Assembly (NCBI RefSeq): GCF_032854445.1
Contig: NC_088300.1
Span: 30,733,608 to 30,797,607 of the forward strand
DNA length: 64,000 nt
Source of the DNA: Liolophura sinensis
Taxonomy: Eukaryota; Mollusca; Polyplacophora; Chitonida; Chitonidae
Direction: 5' to 3'
Made by a program: the position numbers and the translations under genes. The notes beneath the pieces were generated by a model. It made no database searches. It was not told the DNA's origin and saw only the letters and a program-made list of their open reading frames with translations. Shown in pieces: positions 34,176 through 46,361 of the stretch (its first letter is position 1; each line of letters begins with the position of its first letter).

Positions 34176-34769
34176 CTAGCTCTCACGTGGGAAAGTTCAT
34201 AAATGACTTACCAAAGATCAATGATTTACATAAATGTACACATGACGTCACATCACCCCTTTTCCTCGCGTTCACCAGAAGGAATGAATTTTTGGGAATC
34301 TTTCATCAGTAATCTTTTGCTCATAAAGGCTGAGTAAAGCATACACTGAAGGTAAAAGACTTAAGTGATACCTGAAACGCTTGGTTTTTATTTCTTAATA
34401 TGGAGTATATGATGTATATGATGACAACATATAAAACAGTTTCTCAGCTTACTCCTTGAGACGTAAAAATGGCTTTAAATTATAGTTTTCGAAAGGCCCC
34501 AGTTGTCAAGTCAGGAAATTGTATGTAGTCTGTTGTGATGACGTTAACGGGGATAACTGTGAAAACAACTTTGTTTTGGGAAGCCCAGTATGTTCAACGA
34601 TGACGTCATTTCCGAATATTATGACCATTGACGGAAAATATGCATCAAATAAAGGGGCTATTAAGAAATTTAAAATATACCCCAAAAATAAAAATTTTTC
34701 ATTTTTTGGCACATCTTTCTTCATTTTCATGTATCCTTTAATTAAGAAGTATGTTGATTGGAAAATTGA

Positions 34770-34930
34770 TGAGTGACAGGTAATGGGCTGTAAATAGATG
34801 AGTGGCAGGTGATGGGTTGTACACTGATCAGTGGCAGGTGATGAATTGTACACTGACGAGTGACAGGTGATTGGTTGTACACTGATCAGTGGCAGGTGAT
34901 GGGTTGTACATTGATCAGTGGCAGGTGAGG
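34770..34930. repeat. 29-bp minisatellite, about 6 units
   Basis: Same unit as 5570-6065 (TGATCAGTGGCAGGTGATGG) but one-third the length. Confidence 0.9.
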
Positions 34931-36668
34931 GCTTGTTCGTATAATAGAATCGTTATATTAAATTAATAGAATATGTGTGTTATATTTAACGTAATAATCT
35001 GCCGCAAGTAGTAACAGAACACATTCTAGCATCACAAATAACGGACTTGTTGTTAAATTTAGCAAATTATTTTTGATCAAAATGTGTCCTGTTATAATGT
35101 TAAACTCCGCTACTCAATGACTACAATCTGTACTGATCATGTGATCATGGTATAACTATTACCCAGTGGTGAGATACATGCTGACTTAGTCATGTATGCT
35201 TATTCGCCTGTGCTAAGGTTTTGGCCGAGAATCCTAGGGGCATAGGCAGGAGGCATGTATACAGCACCTATTTGATCAGTCTATTTTTGATCATTCATGA
35301 TCAAGAATCCTCTCGGTCCTACATGCCACCACGGTCCCATCTCAGAAGCTCCTCAGAGAACGGCAGACCAGTCTGCGTGCAGTACTCCTTTAACATACGA
35401 GCTGAAACACAAAAATAGAGATTAAAACATGAAAATAAAAAAATAATGTGTTTACAGAACACCTGTTTGAGTAATGTTAGAATTTATTCTGTTATTGTAG
35501 CATAATAAAGTGTCAAATTCAACGTACTATATCCTGTTAGTCCAATGCAATGTCAACGTTGAATTAACTATATGGAACACGTGTGTTGTAATTAACAGAA
35601 TAATCTGCAGCAAGAGCAGAATACATTCTATAATCACCCCGACAACAGATTTCTTTCTCGAAGGAATATTTGTTTCCCAAACAGTTTAGCTGTTATTTAA
35701 TACAAATCACTGACCAGCACCCAATTAAGTGAGTGTGTGTGTTTGTGTGGGTACGTGTGTGTGTGTGTGGGGAAGGGGGGGGGGGGGGGGGGTGATCTTT
35801 CTTTGTATACAAGGGAATTTAGTGAAAAATATAGTTGCAGCGTTGAAGAGAATGAGGTTTTTCAAAATAACTGACCGAGGAGGCGTTAAGCCATAATTAT
35901 TCATTTATTCAAGGGGCTGGACAGAGGGAAGGACTGACGCGGACATCTGCGACAACATGCATGCTTAGGCTAATTCTGACAGAAAGGCCAGTCTGTGAAA
36001 ATTCAGTTTGCGTTTATTTATTTATTTATTTATTTATTGATTTATTTATTTCAGTGGTGTAAGGTCAAGTTCACTGGCGGAGGAAAACTGCCGCATATCG
36101 CATGCGGAAGTTGGAACTTGTAACTCACAACTGTACAGTTGTCATCTTACCAGAATATAAGCGTCATATTCAACATTCATATAACATTCGTAGTCCGTAA
36201 AAGGCGTTCCAAGTCGATAATCGCAAGATCCATTTCCAAAACAACGTTTAACATTAGCTTCCAAAGACATAGGTATGCAAGAAATTATACAAATAAGAAA
36301 TAAAGCCTGTAACACACAAGAGAGAAGCAGCCATCAGTTTTCAATGCTACCGGGCAGACAATGGATGTTCCAGGCATAAATTCCATATCAAAGTTCAAAT
36401 TCGTAGTCCGTGAATGAGTTCCAGGTCAAATAACAATTAAACAAGTATTTAAGTCGCGCTTTGATTGCAACTGTTCATAAAGGCTCCACGGAGATGCAAC
36501 GAGCGTGGCTGCCTTTACGGCCCCTAGCCCCAGGTTAGGCGGTATTAGATACAGTTCAGAAAACCCTTAAAAGGCAGCTTAGCCACGGTTTGCCGTTATT
36601 TTTCTTGACAGTGTCAGCTGATCTGGTCATATGACTCTGAGTTGAATTAGCTCAATTGTATAACTCAT

Positions 36669-38439
36669 TAGGGATCCCGTTCTTCCCGAACGGGATCCCT
36701 ATTGTAATCGTTATGTTTTTTCTTATTATTTTTTTTTCACCGACTTTGTTAGTGTGGAAACTCCTACACCGTTCAACATAGAAGCCCCCAAATTTTGCTC
36801 ATATATTCTGGCGGTGACTATCCCGGCACTAATTCTCCATTTTTTGTATGTCACGTGGTTCGGCCGCCATATTAAATTTTGTATAAAACTTTTAAAAATC
36901 CTCTTCTCAAGAACCACTGAACCAATTGTTTTCAAATTTGACATGCAGTTAGAAGGTCACGAGTTACAAAAAGTTTGCAAAAATGGTTGACTTCCGGTCA
37001 AAACTCTGGAAGCTCGCCATTGGTCGAAGTTGTGACGTCACAAAAAGTTCTGAAATGTCAATTGTTCTTAACGTATTCTGATGTATCCTGAGCTGCTGAT
37101 TCCGAATCTGCTTTTATTTTTTGCATATCGGTGTAACTTTTTGAGATATAAGCAAAACACTAAAAAAGTTACGTAACTTCAGTGACCTGTAACTCGAGAA
37201 CTATGGGAGCTAGAAATGTGCAACTTGCACCAAATTGTATCCCAAGACATGCTCTTTCGAGCATCTGCCAACGGATTTGAGTTACGATCAATAGTTTTCT
37301 AGCTAGAAGCGTTTAAATGACAACACCGTTTTTTGTTCAGAAAAGGGTAGGAATCCTATTGCTTTAACATGGAGTTAGTTGGGGACAGGACTGGGTTTAT
37401 AATATTTGACCTGATGCTTTCGGCTACACTGTCCGTGATCTCCCGAAACGGTTGTAGGATGACATTCAGTTATACAGTACCCCATTAGATGGTGTAGAAT
37501 TCTAACTACAACAGCAAACGACGTGGACCTGTAAAAGTTAGCTTTGTTTTGCGCAGGCCTTGTCTTCTTTACTATACGCTAACCAGGCCAGGGTGACTGA
37601 CAGACATCGCCATGTGCCGTGGTCCAGGTGTTGACTTTCTAACAACGGCCGAGATATCAGTAGAGCAGTGAGTCTGTTCATGGCAGGTCGTGGATTGAGA
37701 CATGAAAGTACAAACTTTGATTTTTCTTCTTTCTTTCTTTCTTTTCTCTTACCGCTGACGCCTGTCAGTCATGTCAGAGTTCGATCCTACCTTAGCCAAT
37801 TTGTCAGGCGATGAAAATGTTGTGAATTTCAAGGTTTTAAGTAGGCTGCTAGGCGTAGTTGGATGTTCTGATGACGAATCTGGTGGTTTTTTCCTTTCTC
37901 CGACGCACGGTTTTGTCGCCAATTGCTATGAAAGTGCGAAAAAGTGCAATTTTCGCCATATTTGGAAGTCACGTGACACAAAACTGCTGCAGCTGTGGAG
38001 CTCAAAAGGGCTATATGGGTACTGTAGGCGTACGGAAAATCATGGAAGTGTGTCAATAAATGTGGGAGTTGCAGTGCTTCAAATATTGTCCAAAGGCCGA
38101 TTTGCTGTATTTGGCACTTTGACGTCCCCATGTTATATGATGCATTTTAAACGCATTTGCGACTAGGATGAAGGCACGAACATTGTAAGCATGCTACCCG
38201 ACGCAAATTGCGATCAAAACGCGAAAAAGCGCTAACACCACCATATTTGGAGGTCTGGTGAGAGAAAACCGTTACAGCTGTAAAGCTGAACATCACTGAG
38301 TGGAAAGCGCTACACACGTACTCTATGTGTGCTGAAAATCTTCGATCTTTGTCAACATCCACAAGACATGAAGGGGGAAACGTCATTGATCCGATCCGGG
38401 ATTCCGGCCTAGGATCTGCTGTTCGCAGATCCATTCTAG
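36669..38439. mobile_element. hairpin-ended insert of about 1.77 kb (non-autonomous element)
   Basis: Absent from the matching place in the left block (near 7573). The left end is a perfect hairpin, 14-bp arms 36669-36682 and 36688-36701 (TAGGGATCCCGTTC) with loop TTCCC. The right end is a second hairpin, GGATCTGC 38412-38419 and GCAGATCC 38425-38432, then ATT and CTAG at 38436-38439. A terminal hairpin followed by CTRR is the pattern of Helitron 3' ends, though the spacing here is shorter than usual. Internally, about 37830-38030 and 38165-38300 are diverged relatives (CGCCATATTTGGA / CACCATATTTGGA). No Rep/helicase frame was seen. The family assignment is tentative. Confidence 0.6.
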
Positions 38440-39284
38440 TTACTTATATAATTATACAAATGAAATATTCTTGAGTACGGCGTAAAACACCGATCAAACA
38501 AGTAAATAAACATAATTCAAGATTTTTGAGTCAGCTGACCCAAACTTTTCTCTCACGAAAGAACAGATGCTCATGTAGAACATTGCCGCGTAAACCACAA
38601 TATTTGGTAAAGCGTCCAAATATTCTTGAGTACGGTGGAAACATAAATAAATAACTAGGTAAATAAATGTTGTGTAACCTTACCTGGATTTGTAAGAAGA
38701 TCGGTGGCATCTACCACCACAATTGTTTTTCCGGTCTGCTTTTCAGTGTTGATGAACAAGGTATGCACGGATTTGAACTCTGCTTCAGGCGGGTCAAAAA
38801 TAAGTAAAACCTGCGATAAGCTGAGAGAAATTTTGTTTGACACCAATTGAATGCCCAGGGTTATATTCCCATCGAATTTCAAACGTGTTTTAAACGCAAG
38901 ATTATTTTCAGTATCATAGGAGTTCAAACACTTAATAAATAATGTCTTTTTCAGTATAATCTACTACAGCTGGTACCCGGGAACACATGAACTTTATACT
39001 GCGGTGTAGTTTTAATGCGTTAAAAAAGCGTTGTAAAACTGATATCAAAACCCTTCTTGACACACTCCTTAATGTGCTATATGGTACACTATTAGAGGTA
39101 CCATATAGCACTTACACATGCCATATGTTCTATACAGGGAGACAATTGTTATGCCGCGGTGACACATTAGAAAGGTGTGTTGATACCCTTCACGTAACAC
39201 TTCGTCAACTAACTCCAACTGGCTGCTCAGGTAATACACCATATCCTTGGCAAAGACAATGGAATAATCTCAAGAAAAAAAAGG

Positions 39285-40000
39285 ACGTATTATTGTCTTG
39301 GTGTCTCAAATCCATGAGCCACAGGTTACTCGACAGCTGTATTTCGGTTATTGGAGAGTCGAATACCCATGAACCATGGTTACTAGACAGTTCAACATCC
39401 AAGAACCCACGTATAATGGACATTTGGATATCCAAGAACCCCAGGCTATTCAAAGGACAATTGGACATCCATGAATCCCAGGATATTAGTCTAATACTCA
39501 TGAACCATGGTTACTGAACAGTTGAACACGCATGTATTCCCGTTATTGGAAACTGGAACACCTATAAATCATGGTTACTGGACAGTTGAACATCCATGCA
39601 CCCCGGTTATTGGACTGTTGGACATCCACGTATCCGATTATTTGACAGTCGAATACCCATGGACCATGCGTGGTTATTGGGCAGTCGAATGAATATCCAT
39701 GAACCATGGTTACTGGACAGTTGAGCACCTATAAACCATGGCCAATGGACAGTTGATCACCCATGAACCATGGTTAAAGGACAGTTGAACACTCATCAAC
39801 CATGGTTATCCAGCAGCTGAACATCGATGAACCCTAGATTATTGGACAGTTGAACACCCATGAACCATGGTTACTGGACAGTTGAACACTCATGAACCAT
39901 GGTTACTTGACAGTTGAACACCCATGAAATATGGTTACAGGACAGTTGAACACTCATCAACCATGGTTATCGGGCAGCTGAACATCCATGAACCCCAGAA
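39285..40000. repeat. 32-bp minisatellite, about 22 degenerate units, in copy C intron 2
   Basis: The unit contains CATGAACCATGGTTACTGGA followed by CAGTTGAACAC; GGACAG recurs at 39844 and 39876. The left block has about two units (8500-8570), so the array expanded after the duplication. Confidence 0.9.
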
Positions 40001-40627
40001 CCACTTTCATGGATTTACAGACGTTATTAGGCAGTAGGAAGTACAAGGGCATGTCTTTTCAGCAGTCATTATCAACACGCATACAGACACACACTTTATA
40101 TGTCTTCAGCAATACCAAAGTATTCCAAGAAAACGACACGTTATTCCATTTTGAACACATTTTGTTTTTGTGTGGTAATGTATATTTGGACTAAATCTGC
40201 CTGTATTTCCACCTCAGCACAATTTACGTGACATGTAATCCCCTATATAAATGAAAACATAAACGATGGCAAGAAAGATCCATCTTATCTGAAAATTGAA
40301 GAACCTCATTCCAAAACCCATGTCTGACAGCAAAATTAATGAATTATATGTTAATAAAATTGCCCCTCAGTTTCATGAAACTATGCGTTGAAAAAGACAT
40401 TTGTATACCAGCCGTTGAGCAATAAGGACGCTCACGGTCAATAATCGCAAGGCCACTTCACAATACGATGTTTAACGCAAATTACCAAAGAACTAAGAGA
40501 GTATGGAAAGTACGAAAGTTATGGAGTTATGCGAATAATTAAAAACTAAAATGTCCTCCACTATAATAATAAACAATAAGAATGTCTTACTGTTGTAATC
40601 ATGTTCAAGAGAGTACTTAATTTTTTA

Positions 40628-40853
40628 TTTTTTTTTTTGATTGGTGTTTTACGCCGTACTCAAGAATATTTCACTTATATGACAGCGGCCAGCATTATGG
40701 TGGGTGGAAACCAGGCAGAGCCCGGGGGAAACCCACGACCATCCGCAGGTTGCTGGAAGACCTTCCCACGTACGGCCGCAGAGAAAGCCAGCATGAGCTG
40801 GACTTGAACTCACAGCGACCGCATTGGTGAGAGACTCCTGGGTCATTACGCTT
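40628..40853 (-). repeat. tRNA-derived SINE (family 1) inserted in copy C exon 2
   Basis: A tail of T plus GATTGGTGTTTTACGCCG on the left, and a body through GGGTCATTACGCT. The right edge interrupts exon 2 coding sequence of copy C. Confidence 0.85.
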
Positions 40854-41524
40854 AATGTCAGTGTATTGGGTTTTGGTGGATTCTTCTAATACCGCTTGCT
40901 CGAGGGCTTCATGCCACGGTAGTGAGAATCACCAAAGGGTTCCATTACAATCTGAAAAGAAACCATACAGAGTATAAGGCCTAACTTGAAATTCTTCAAC
41001 CATTTCTGAGCTTTTAATGCTGGCAATATACTCTGTTCGTTAAACGACACTGACAATTTTTTTTTCATAAATTACACAATTTCAGGCTGGGCACAGTGGT
41101 GTCTTAAAATAAAGGAAATTGTTACAATGAAAACACTTTCTAAAACGGCACTTGTTCAATGTTGTAAAATATACTCGTGCCAACATCTGAAGATGTTACG
41201 CAGCGTATGATGTGCACAGGTTGTAACATATAATGATAGGTTACGACATCTATGTAACATTTATTATTAGGAAGAACACACCGCCTAAGAGTATCAGCTA
41301 GACATAAGGTAATGTTAAATTACATTAGCATTTGGCACTGTTAAATTTTTAACATTTTATATAGAGCTAACGTAACAACATTAACAACCGATTTTTAAAC
41401 TGTTGAACTCCTCGACTGCCAAAACGTTTTTCAGATTTAAGACAGAGCAAAAAGTATGTATATTGATTCCTAAACCGGTTAATTGTAAAAATAACCCCAG
41501 GCCTTTGTTTTTCACCTGAATATT

Positions 41525-41715
41525 GATTCCTTTATTCGGTTATTGCTTAAGATCATACTCAAGGATTTTCACTGATACGACGTCGGCCTGCAGAAAGCCG
41601 GAGAGCCCAACGAAAAGTACAGCATACTGGTGGAGACAAGTGGTCTGCAGCGCAAACTGATTGTTCGGGAGTCTCCGGGATCAAACCCGGAACGGGTCAT
41701 ACCAAAGGCTTTAAA
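41525..41715 (-). repeat. SINE-like relic (family 3) in copy C intron 1
   Basis: TTATTCGGTTATTGCTTAAG on the left; the minus-strand B box CGGGTTTGATCCCGG lies near 41680. Confidence 0.5.
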
Positions 41716-41869
41716 AATGGTACATACATACACACTTACATACATACACATGTGTCGTCAATCGCTTACTGTGACCAAAGCCTCAGCAAGGCAGTGATAG
41801 TAGGGGGAGCTCAGTATCCGGACCGGGTTTGAACCCTCACCATTTGTGTCCTAGTGATTGATGATATAT

Positions 41870-41995
41870 TTATTCATTTGATTGGTGTTTTACGCCGTAC
41901 TCAAGTATATTTCACGTGTACGACGGCGGCCATGCTGCATTATATGGAAGAAGGAAATTGGGCGGAGCCCGAGGGGAACCCATGATCACTTGAAG
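41870..41995 (-). repeat. tRNA-derived SINE (family 1), partial
   Basis: TTTATTCATTTGATTGGTGT and a body to GGGGAACCCATGATCA, after which the 29-bp array begins. Confidence 0.75.
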
Positions 41996-41999
41996 TTAC

Positions 42000-42720
42000 G
42001 CACAGAATCTATAGTTGTTAGACTTAGGATCCATCATTATTTAAAGATACAAACAGGGTCTACTGATATTTCAAGTTACGATCAATCATCATTAGAGGTT
42101 ACGCCTAGGATCTATAGTTATTAAAATTTACGCCTAGGATCTATAGTTATTAGAAGTTAAGGCTGGAATATGTTGTTATCAAAAGTTACGCCTAGGATTC
42201 ATAGTTATCAAAAGCTACGAATAGGATCAATAGTTATTAGAAGATACACCTAGGATCCATCATTATTAGAAAATACACCTAGGATCCATTGTTATTTCAA
42301 GTTAGACCTAGGATCCATCATATTTGAAGATACACCTATTCCACTGTAATTTCAAGTTCCGCATAGGATCCATCATGATTAGAAGTTACGCCTAGAATCT
42401 ATAGTTATCCGAAGTTACGCTTAGGATCTATAGTTATCAGAAATTACGCCTAAGATTCACCGCTATTAAAAGTTAAGCCTAGGCTCCAGAGTTATTAGAA
42501 GTTATACGTGGATCCACCATTATCAGAAGATACACCTACGATCCATTGTTAATTCAAGTTATGTCTAGGATCTATCATTACGACAAGCTACGCCTAGGGT
42601 CCATAGTTACTGGACGTTACGCCAATGATGCATAGTTATTGGAAGCTACGCCTGTTGGAAGTTATGCCCAAGATTCATATTTACTAAAAGTTACACAAAT
42701 GATTCTTCGTTAATAGAAAT
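42000..42720. repeat. 29-bp minisatellite, about 25 degenerate units, in copy C intron 1
   Basis: The unit contains GTTACGCCTAGGATCCATAG followed by TTATTAGAA. CCTAGGAT at 42133 and 42191 are two units apart. Confidence 0.9.
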
Positions 42721-43049
42721 TGCCACATCGATCAACACAAGATCATACAGCAACAATTTCGTGCAATCCATCATAAAAGCATTTGGGATTATACCTGATC
42801 AAAGTAACATTATCTCTTAACAAAAAAGTAAGAGAAAAAAGGTGATAATAAATGCTGATAATTTTTCGTTTGAGAATCCCACCTTGGAATTCTCCAATTT
42901 GGAAATGGCTTCGGAAAATGCCACTAGAACGTCAACTCACCAAAGCAACATTTTACCTTAATAGATCGCGAAGAACGCGACAACAAACCTTTTAATTTAA
43001 AATTTAATTTACTTGACGAGACAAACAATCTCGCTACCTCGCTATCTCA

Positions 43050-45255
43050 ACCTTTGCAAAGGGCGAGGCATTTCCTCCATCAAACAGGATGGTGTCTCAT
43101 ATTTCCCCCATCACACAGGATGGTGTCACACATTTCCTCCATCACACAGGATGGTGTCACACATTTCCTCCATCACACAGGATGGTGTCACACATTTCCT
43201 CCATCACACAGGATGGTGTCATACATTTCCTCCATCGCACAGGATGGTGTCTCATATTTCCCCCATCACACAGGATGGTGTCTCATATTTCCTCCATCAC
43301 ACAGGATGGTGTCACACATTTCCTCCATCACACAGGATGGTGTCTCACAATTACTTTATCACACCGGCTGGTGTCACACATTTCCTCCATCACACAGGAT
43401 GGTGTCACACATTTCCTCCATCGCACAGGATGGTGTCATACATTTCCTCCATCACACAGGATGGTGTCACACATTTGCTCTATCACACATGATGGTGTCA
43501 CACATTTCCTCCATCACACAGGATGGTGTCATACATTTCCTCCATCACACAGGATGGTGTCACACATTTCCTCCATCACACAGGATGGTGTCACACATTT
43601 CCTCCATCACGCAGGACGGTGTCACACTATTTCTCTATCACATATTATGGTGTCTCACATTTCCGCTGTCACACAGGATCGTGTCCCACAATTTCTTCAT
43701 CACACAGGATGGTGTCACAGGTTTCCTCTACCACACAGTATGGTGTCACACTATTTCTCTATCACACAGGATGGTGTCTCAAATTTTCCTCCATCACACA
43801 GGATGGTATCACACATTTCTCCACCACACAGGATTGTGTCTCACAATTCCTCCATCACACAGGATGGTGTCTCACAATTCCTCTATCACACAGGGTGGTG
43901 TCTCACGTTTTTCTCCATCACACAGGATGGTGTCTCACAATACCTCTATCACACAGGATTGTGTCACACATTTCCTCCACCACACAGGATGGTGTCACAC
44001 ATTTCCTCCATCAAACAGGATGGTGTCTCACATTTCCTCCATCACACAGGATGGTGTCATACATTTCCTCCATCAAACAGGATGGTGTCTCACAATACCT
44101 CTATCACACAGGATGGTGTCACACAATACCTCTTTCACACAGGATGGTGTCACACATTTCCTCCATCACACAGGATGGTGTCATACATTTCCTCCATCAC
44201 ACAGGATGGTGTCACACATTTCCTCCATCACACAGGATTGTGTCAAACATTTAATCAATCACACAGGATGGCGTCTCATATCTCCTCCATCACACAGGAT
44301 AGTGTCTCATATCTCCTCCATCACACAGGATGGTGTCTCATATCTCCTACATCACACAGGATGGTGTCATACATTTCCTCCATCACACAGGATGGTCACA
44401 CATTTCCTGCATCACACAGGATTGTGTCACACATTTCCTCCATCACACAGGATGGTGTCACACATTTCCTCCATCACACAGGATTGTGTCACACATTTCC
44501 TCCATCACACAGGATGGTGTCTCATATCTCCTCCATCACACAGGATGGTGTCTCATATATCCTCGATCACACAGGAAGGTGTCACACATTTTCTTTCGTC
44601 ACACAGGATGGTACCACAAACGATCACACCAGATGGTGTCATACATTTCCTCCATCACACAGGATGGTGTCTCACGTTTTTCTCCATCACACAGGATGGT
44701 GTCTCGATTCATTTACCAGCCAGGATAGTGTCTTACAATTCATCCATCACACAGGATGGTGTCTCACGTTTTTCTCCATCACACAGGATGGTGTCTAACA
44801 ATTCATCCATCACACACGATGGTGTCTCACAATACATTCATCACACACGATGGTGTCTCACAATTCATCCATCACACACGATGGTGTCTCACAATTTATC
44901 CATCACACAGGATGGTGTCTCACAATTCATCCATCACACAGGATGGTGTCTCACAATTCATCCAACACACAGGATGGTGTCTCACAATTCATCCATCACA
45001 CACGATGGTGTCTCACAATTCATCCATCACACAGGATGATGTCTCACAATTCATCCATCACACAGGATGGTGTCTCAAAATTCATCCATAACATACGATG
45101 GTGTCTCACAATTCATCCATCACACATGATGGTGTCTCACAATTCATCCATCACACAGGATGATGTCTCACAATTCATCCATCACACAGGATGGTGTCTC
45201 ACAATTCATCCATCACACACGATGGTGTCTCACAATTCATCCATCACACACGATG
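43050..45255. repeat. 31-bp minisatellite, about 71 units
   Basis: The unit is CATCACACAGGATGGTGTCA plus CACATTTCCTC, with a later sub-type using CTCACAATTCATC (from about 44700). The period is 31, from CAGGAT at 43085 and 43116. Because 31 is not a multiple of 3 and the unit has no stop, all three plus-strand frames stay open over long stretches, the longest 661 codons (43054-45039) repeating every 31 residues. I treat these as by-products and not as genes. Confidence 0.95.
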
Positions 45256-45808
45256 ATAATAATTATGTACCCTTAATGGAAAATGGAGGAAAGCTTCTTG
45301 ATGATTGTTTCTGCAGCCTTATTGAGGTATCACTACTTTGTGTAAAAAATACCAATGTTTTGAAACGTAAAACCTGTTTTGCTAAAATGTGGGATAAGTC
45401 TATGGTTGTGAAAACTATCACTAATCTGACCATTTGATACAATTTTATATTTGTGCTATATGACGTTCATAACTCACCTCACAGGGCAAAGTTCATAAAA
45501 TCTATCAGTTAGTGTGACGTCACCTACTATAACGTCATGGAGTTCAAAATTTAAAAGCTGATAAGCATGACATTTGTAAAGTTTAGTCTTGTTTTCTGGT
45601 CGCACAAATGCCATGAATTTAATTCAACGAATACAAAATAATAGATCAGTCTGGCATAATCATCACCAATTGTTACTACAAACTTTGCACTTTAATCGGG
45701 AGGTGGCATATTTTTTATCCCGTGAGGTGGAGCTAGTGTGCAGCAGGACCTCGAGTCATGGTGATGTCAACATGATGAGCTGTGAAACAAACGTTTGACG
45801 TCAACAAT
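45256..45808. promoter_or_regulatory. start of a CRE-like (TGACGTCA) motif cluster
   Basis: GTGACGTCACC near 45512 and TTTGACGTCAAC near 45795; the cluster continues with GTGACGTCACAATGATGTCA near 46017 and AATGACGTCATTT near 46061. TGACGTCA is the CREB/ATF site. The cluster surrounds a possible first exon at 45809. No protein gene was seen between the minisatellite and 45808. Confidence 0.4.
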
Positions 45809-46361
45809 ATGGCGTCAGGTCTAATGACCGGAGGTTTGTCAGGTCCCCATTCTTTCAGGAATAACCTTTCAAGTAAGTCTCAGTGATAGTGTTATGTCAT
45901 ATACGATGGCATAGCATTCCGTCTTTTTTGTATGTCATGTCATAACGCCACGATCAATAACCAGTTGCTTTATGACATCATACCACTGCATTTCCATCCT
46001 CAGTTTATTGTCATTTGTGACGTCACAATGATGTCACTGGATAACAATTACGTATTATTGAATGACGTCATTTAAGAACGTGACATCTAAAAAACGGTGA
46101 TGTTTGGTCAAAACTAGAAATTTCTGACGTGTACAATCTACGTCAGAAGTTACGAAATTACCTTCGAAACTACGTCTTCATGCAAAGCTAGTCCGGAACA
46201 AACCTACGTGCTACGGGGGAGAATGGCCGCCTTCCTTTGCTGATCTTGACTGATGCCTTTTTTCTCTAGATGCCATCTTCTCTGTGTCTCAGGAGAACGC
46301 TGTGGATATTCTGGCGTCTCCCCTGGAAACGGACCCCTTTTACACTCTTGGGCGGGACTGA
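45809..46361 (+). CDS. possible small two-exon gene, unknown
   Basis: Exon 1, 45809-45872: ATG lies in ACAATATGGCGTCAGG, which matches the YY1-type start context AAnATGGCGnC. It reads MASGLMTGGLSGPHSFRNNL and is followed by a GTAAGT donor. Exon 2, 46270-46361: after a pyrimidine-rich tract and TTTTCTCTAG, reading in matching phase AIFSVSQENAVDILASPLET, then DPFYTLGRD and TGA. The joined product would be 51 residues. I recognise no family. Support is the strong donor, acceptor, branch-like TTGACTGAT upstream, phase match and the neighbouring CRE-like sites. It might also be the 5' end of a larger or alternatively spliced gene. Confidence 0.35.

Larger units (their letters stand above)
28962..40440. 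repeat. segmental duplication, right copy (copy C block)
   Basis: This is the second copy of the 1-9003 block. It is about 2.5 kb longer because of a solo LTR (31034-32129), a 216-bp triplication (32578-33225), an insert of about 400 bp near 36150-36565, an insert of about 1.77 kb (36669-38439) and an expanded 32-bp minisatellite (39285-40000). It lacks the three SINE insertions found only in the left copy. Colinearity with the left copy ends near 40440; the right copy then continues into sulfotransferase exons 2 and 1, which the left copy does not have. Confidence 0.9.
35290..42951 (-). pseudogene. sulfotransferase-like pseudogene, copy C (5 exons, multiple lesions)
   Basis: Exon 1 (42951-42883) begins MLLW, then TGA, then VDVLVAFSEAISKLENSK before a GT donor; the PRS of the P-loop is lost. 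Exon 2 starts at 40951 as IVMEPFGDSHYRGMKPSS, hits TAG after KRY, and is cut by a family-1 SINE at about 40853. Exon 3 starts at 39268 (YSIVFAKDMVYYLSSQ) with the RHPRK loop changed to CHRGI, and its donor is lost or altered. Exon 4 (38810-38684) reads VLLIFDPPEAEFKSVH and is intact. Exon 5 starts at 35401 (ARMLKEYCTQTGLPF) and ends at TAG 35319-35321 after RGGM, the same stop as in copy A. Introns carry a 29-bp and a 32-bp minisatellite and the 1.77-kb insert. It is clearly a dead copy of the copy B family. Confidence 0.85.

Noticed and set aside
43054-45039. 661-codon open frame, possible giant repeat protein
   Set aside because: It is the read-through of a 31-bp satellite; two other frames over the same DNA are equally open and there is no start context, domain or splice signal.
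42000-45255. CRISPR-like array (29- and 31-bp repeats)
   Set aside because: The repeats are directly tandem with no unique spacers, in a eukaryotic context without cas genes; they are minisatellites.
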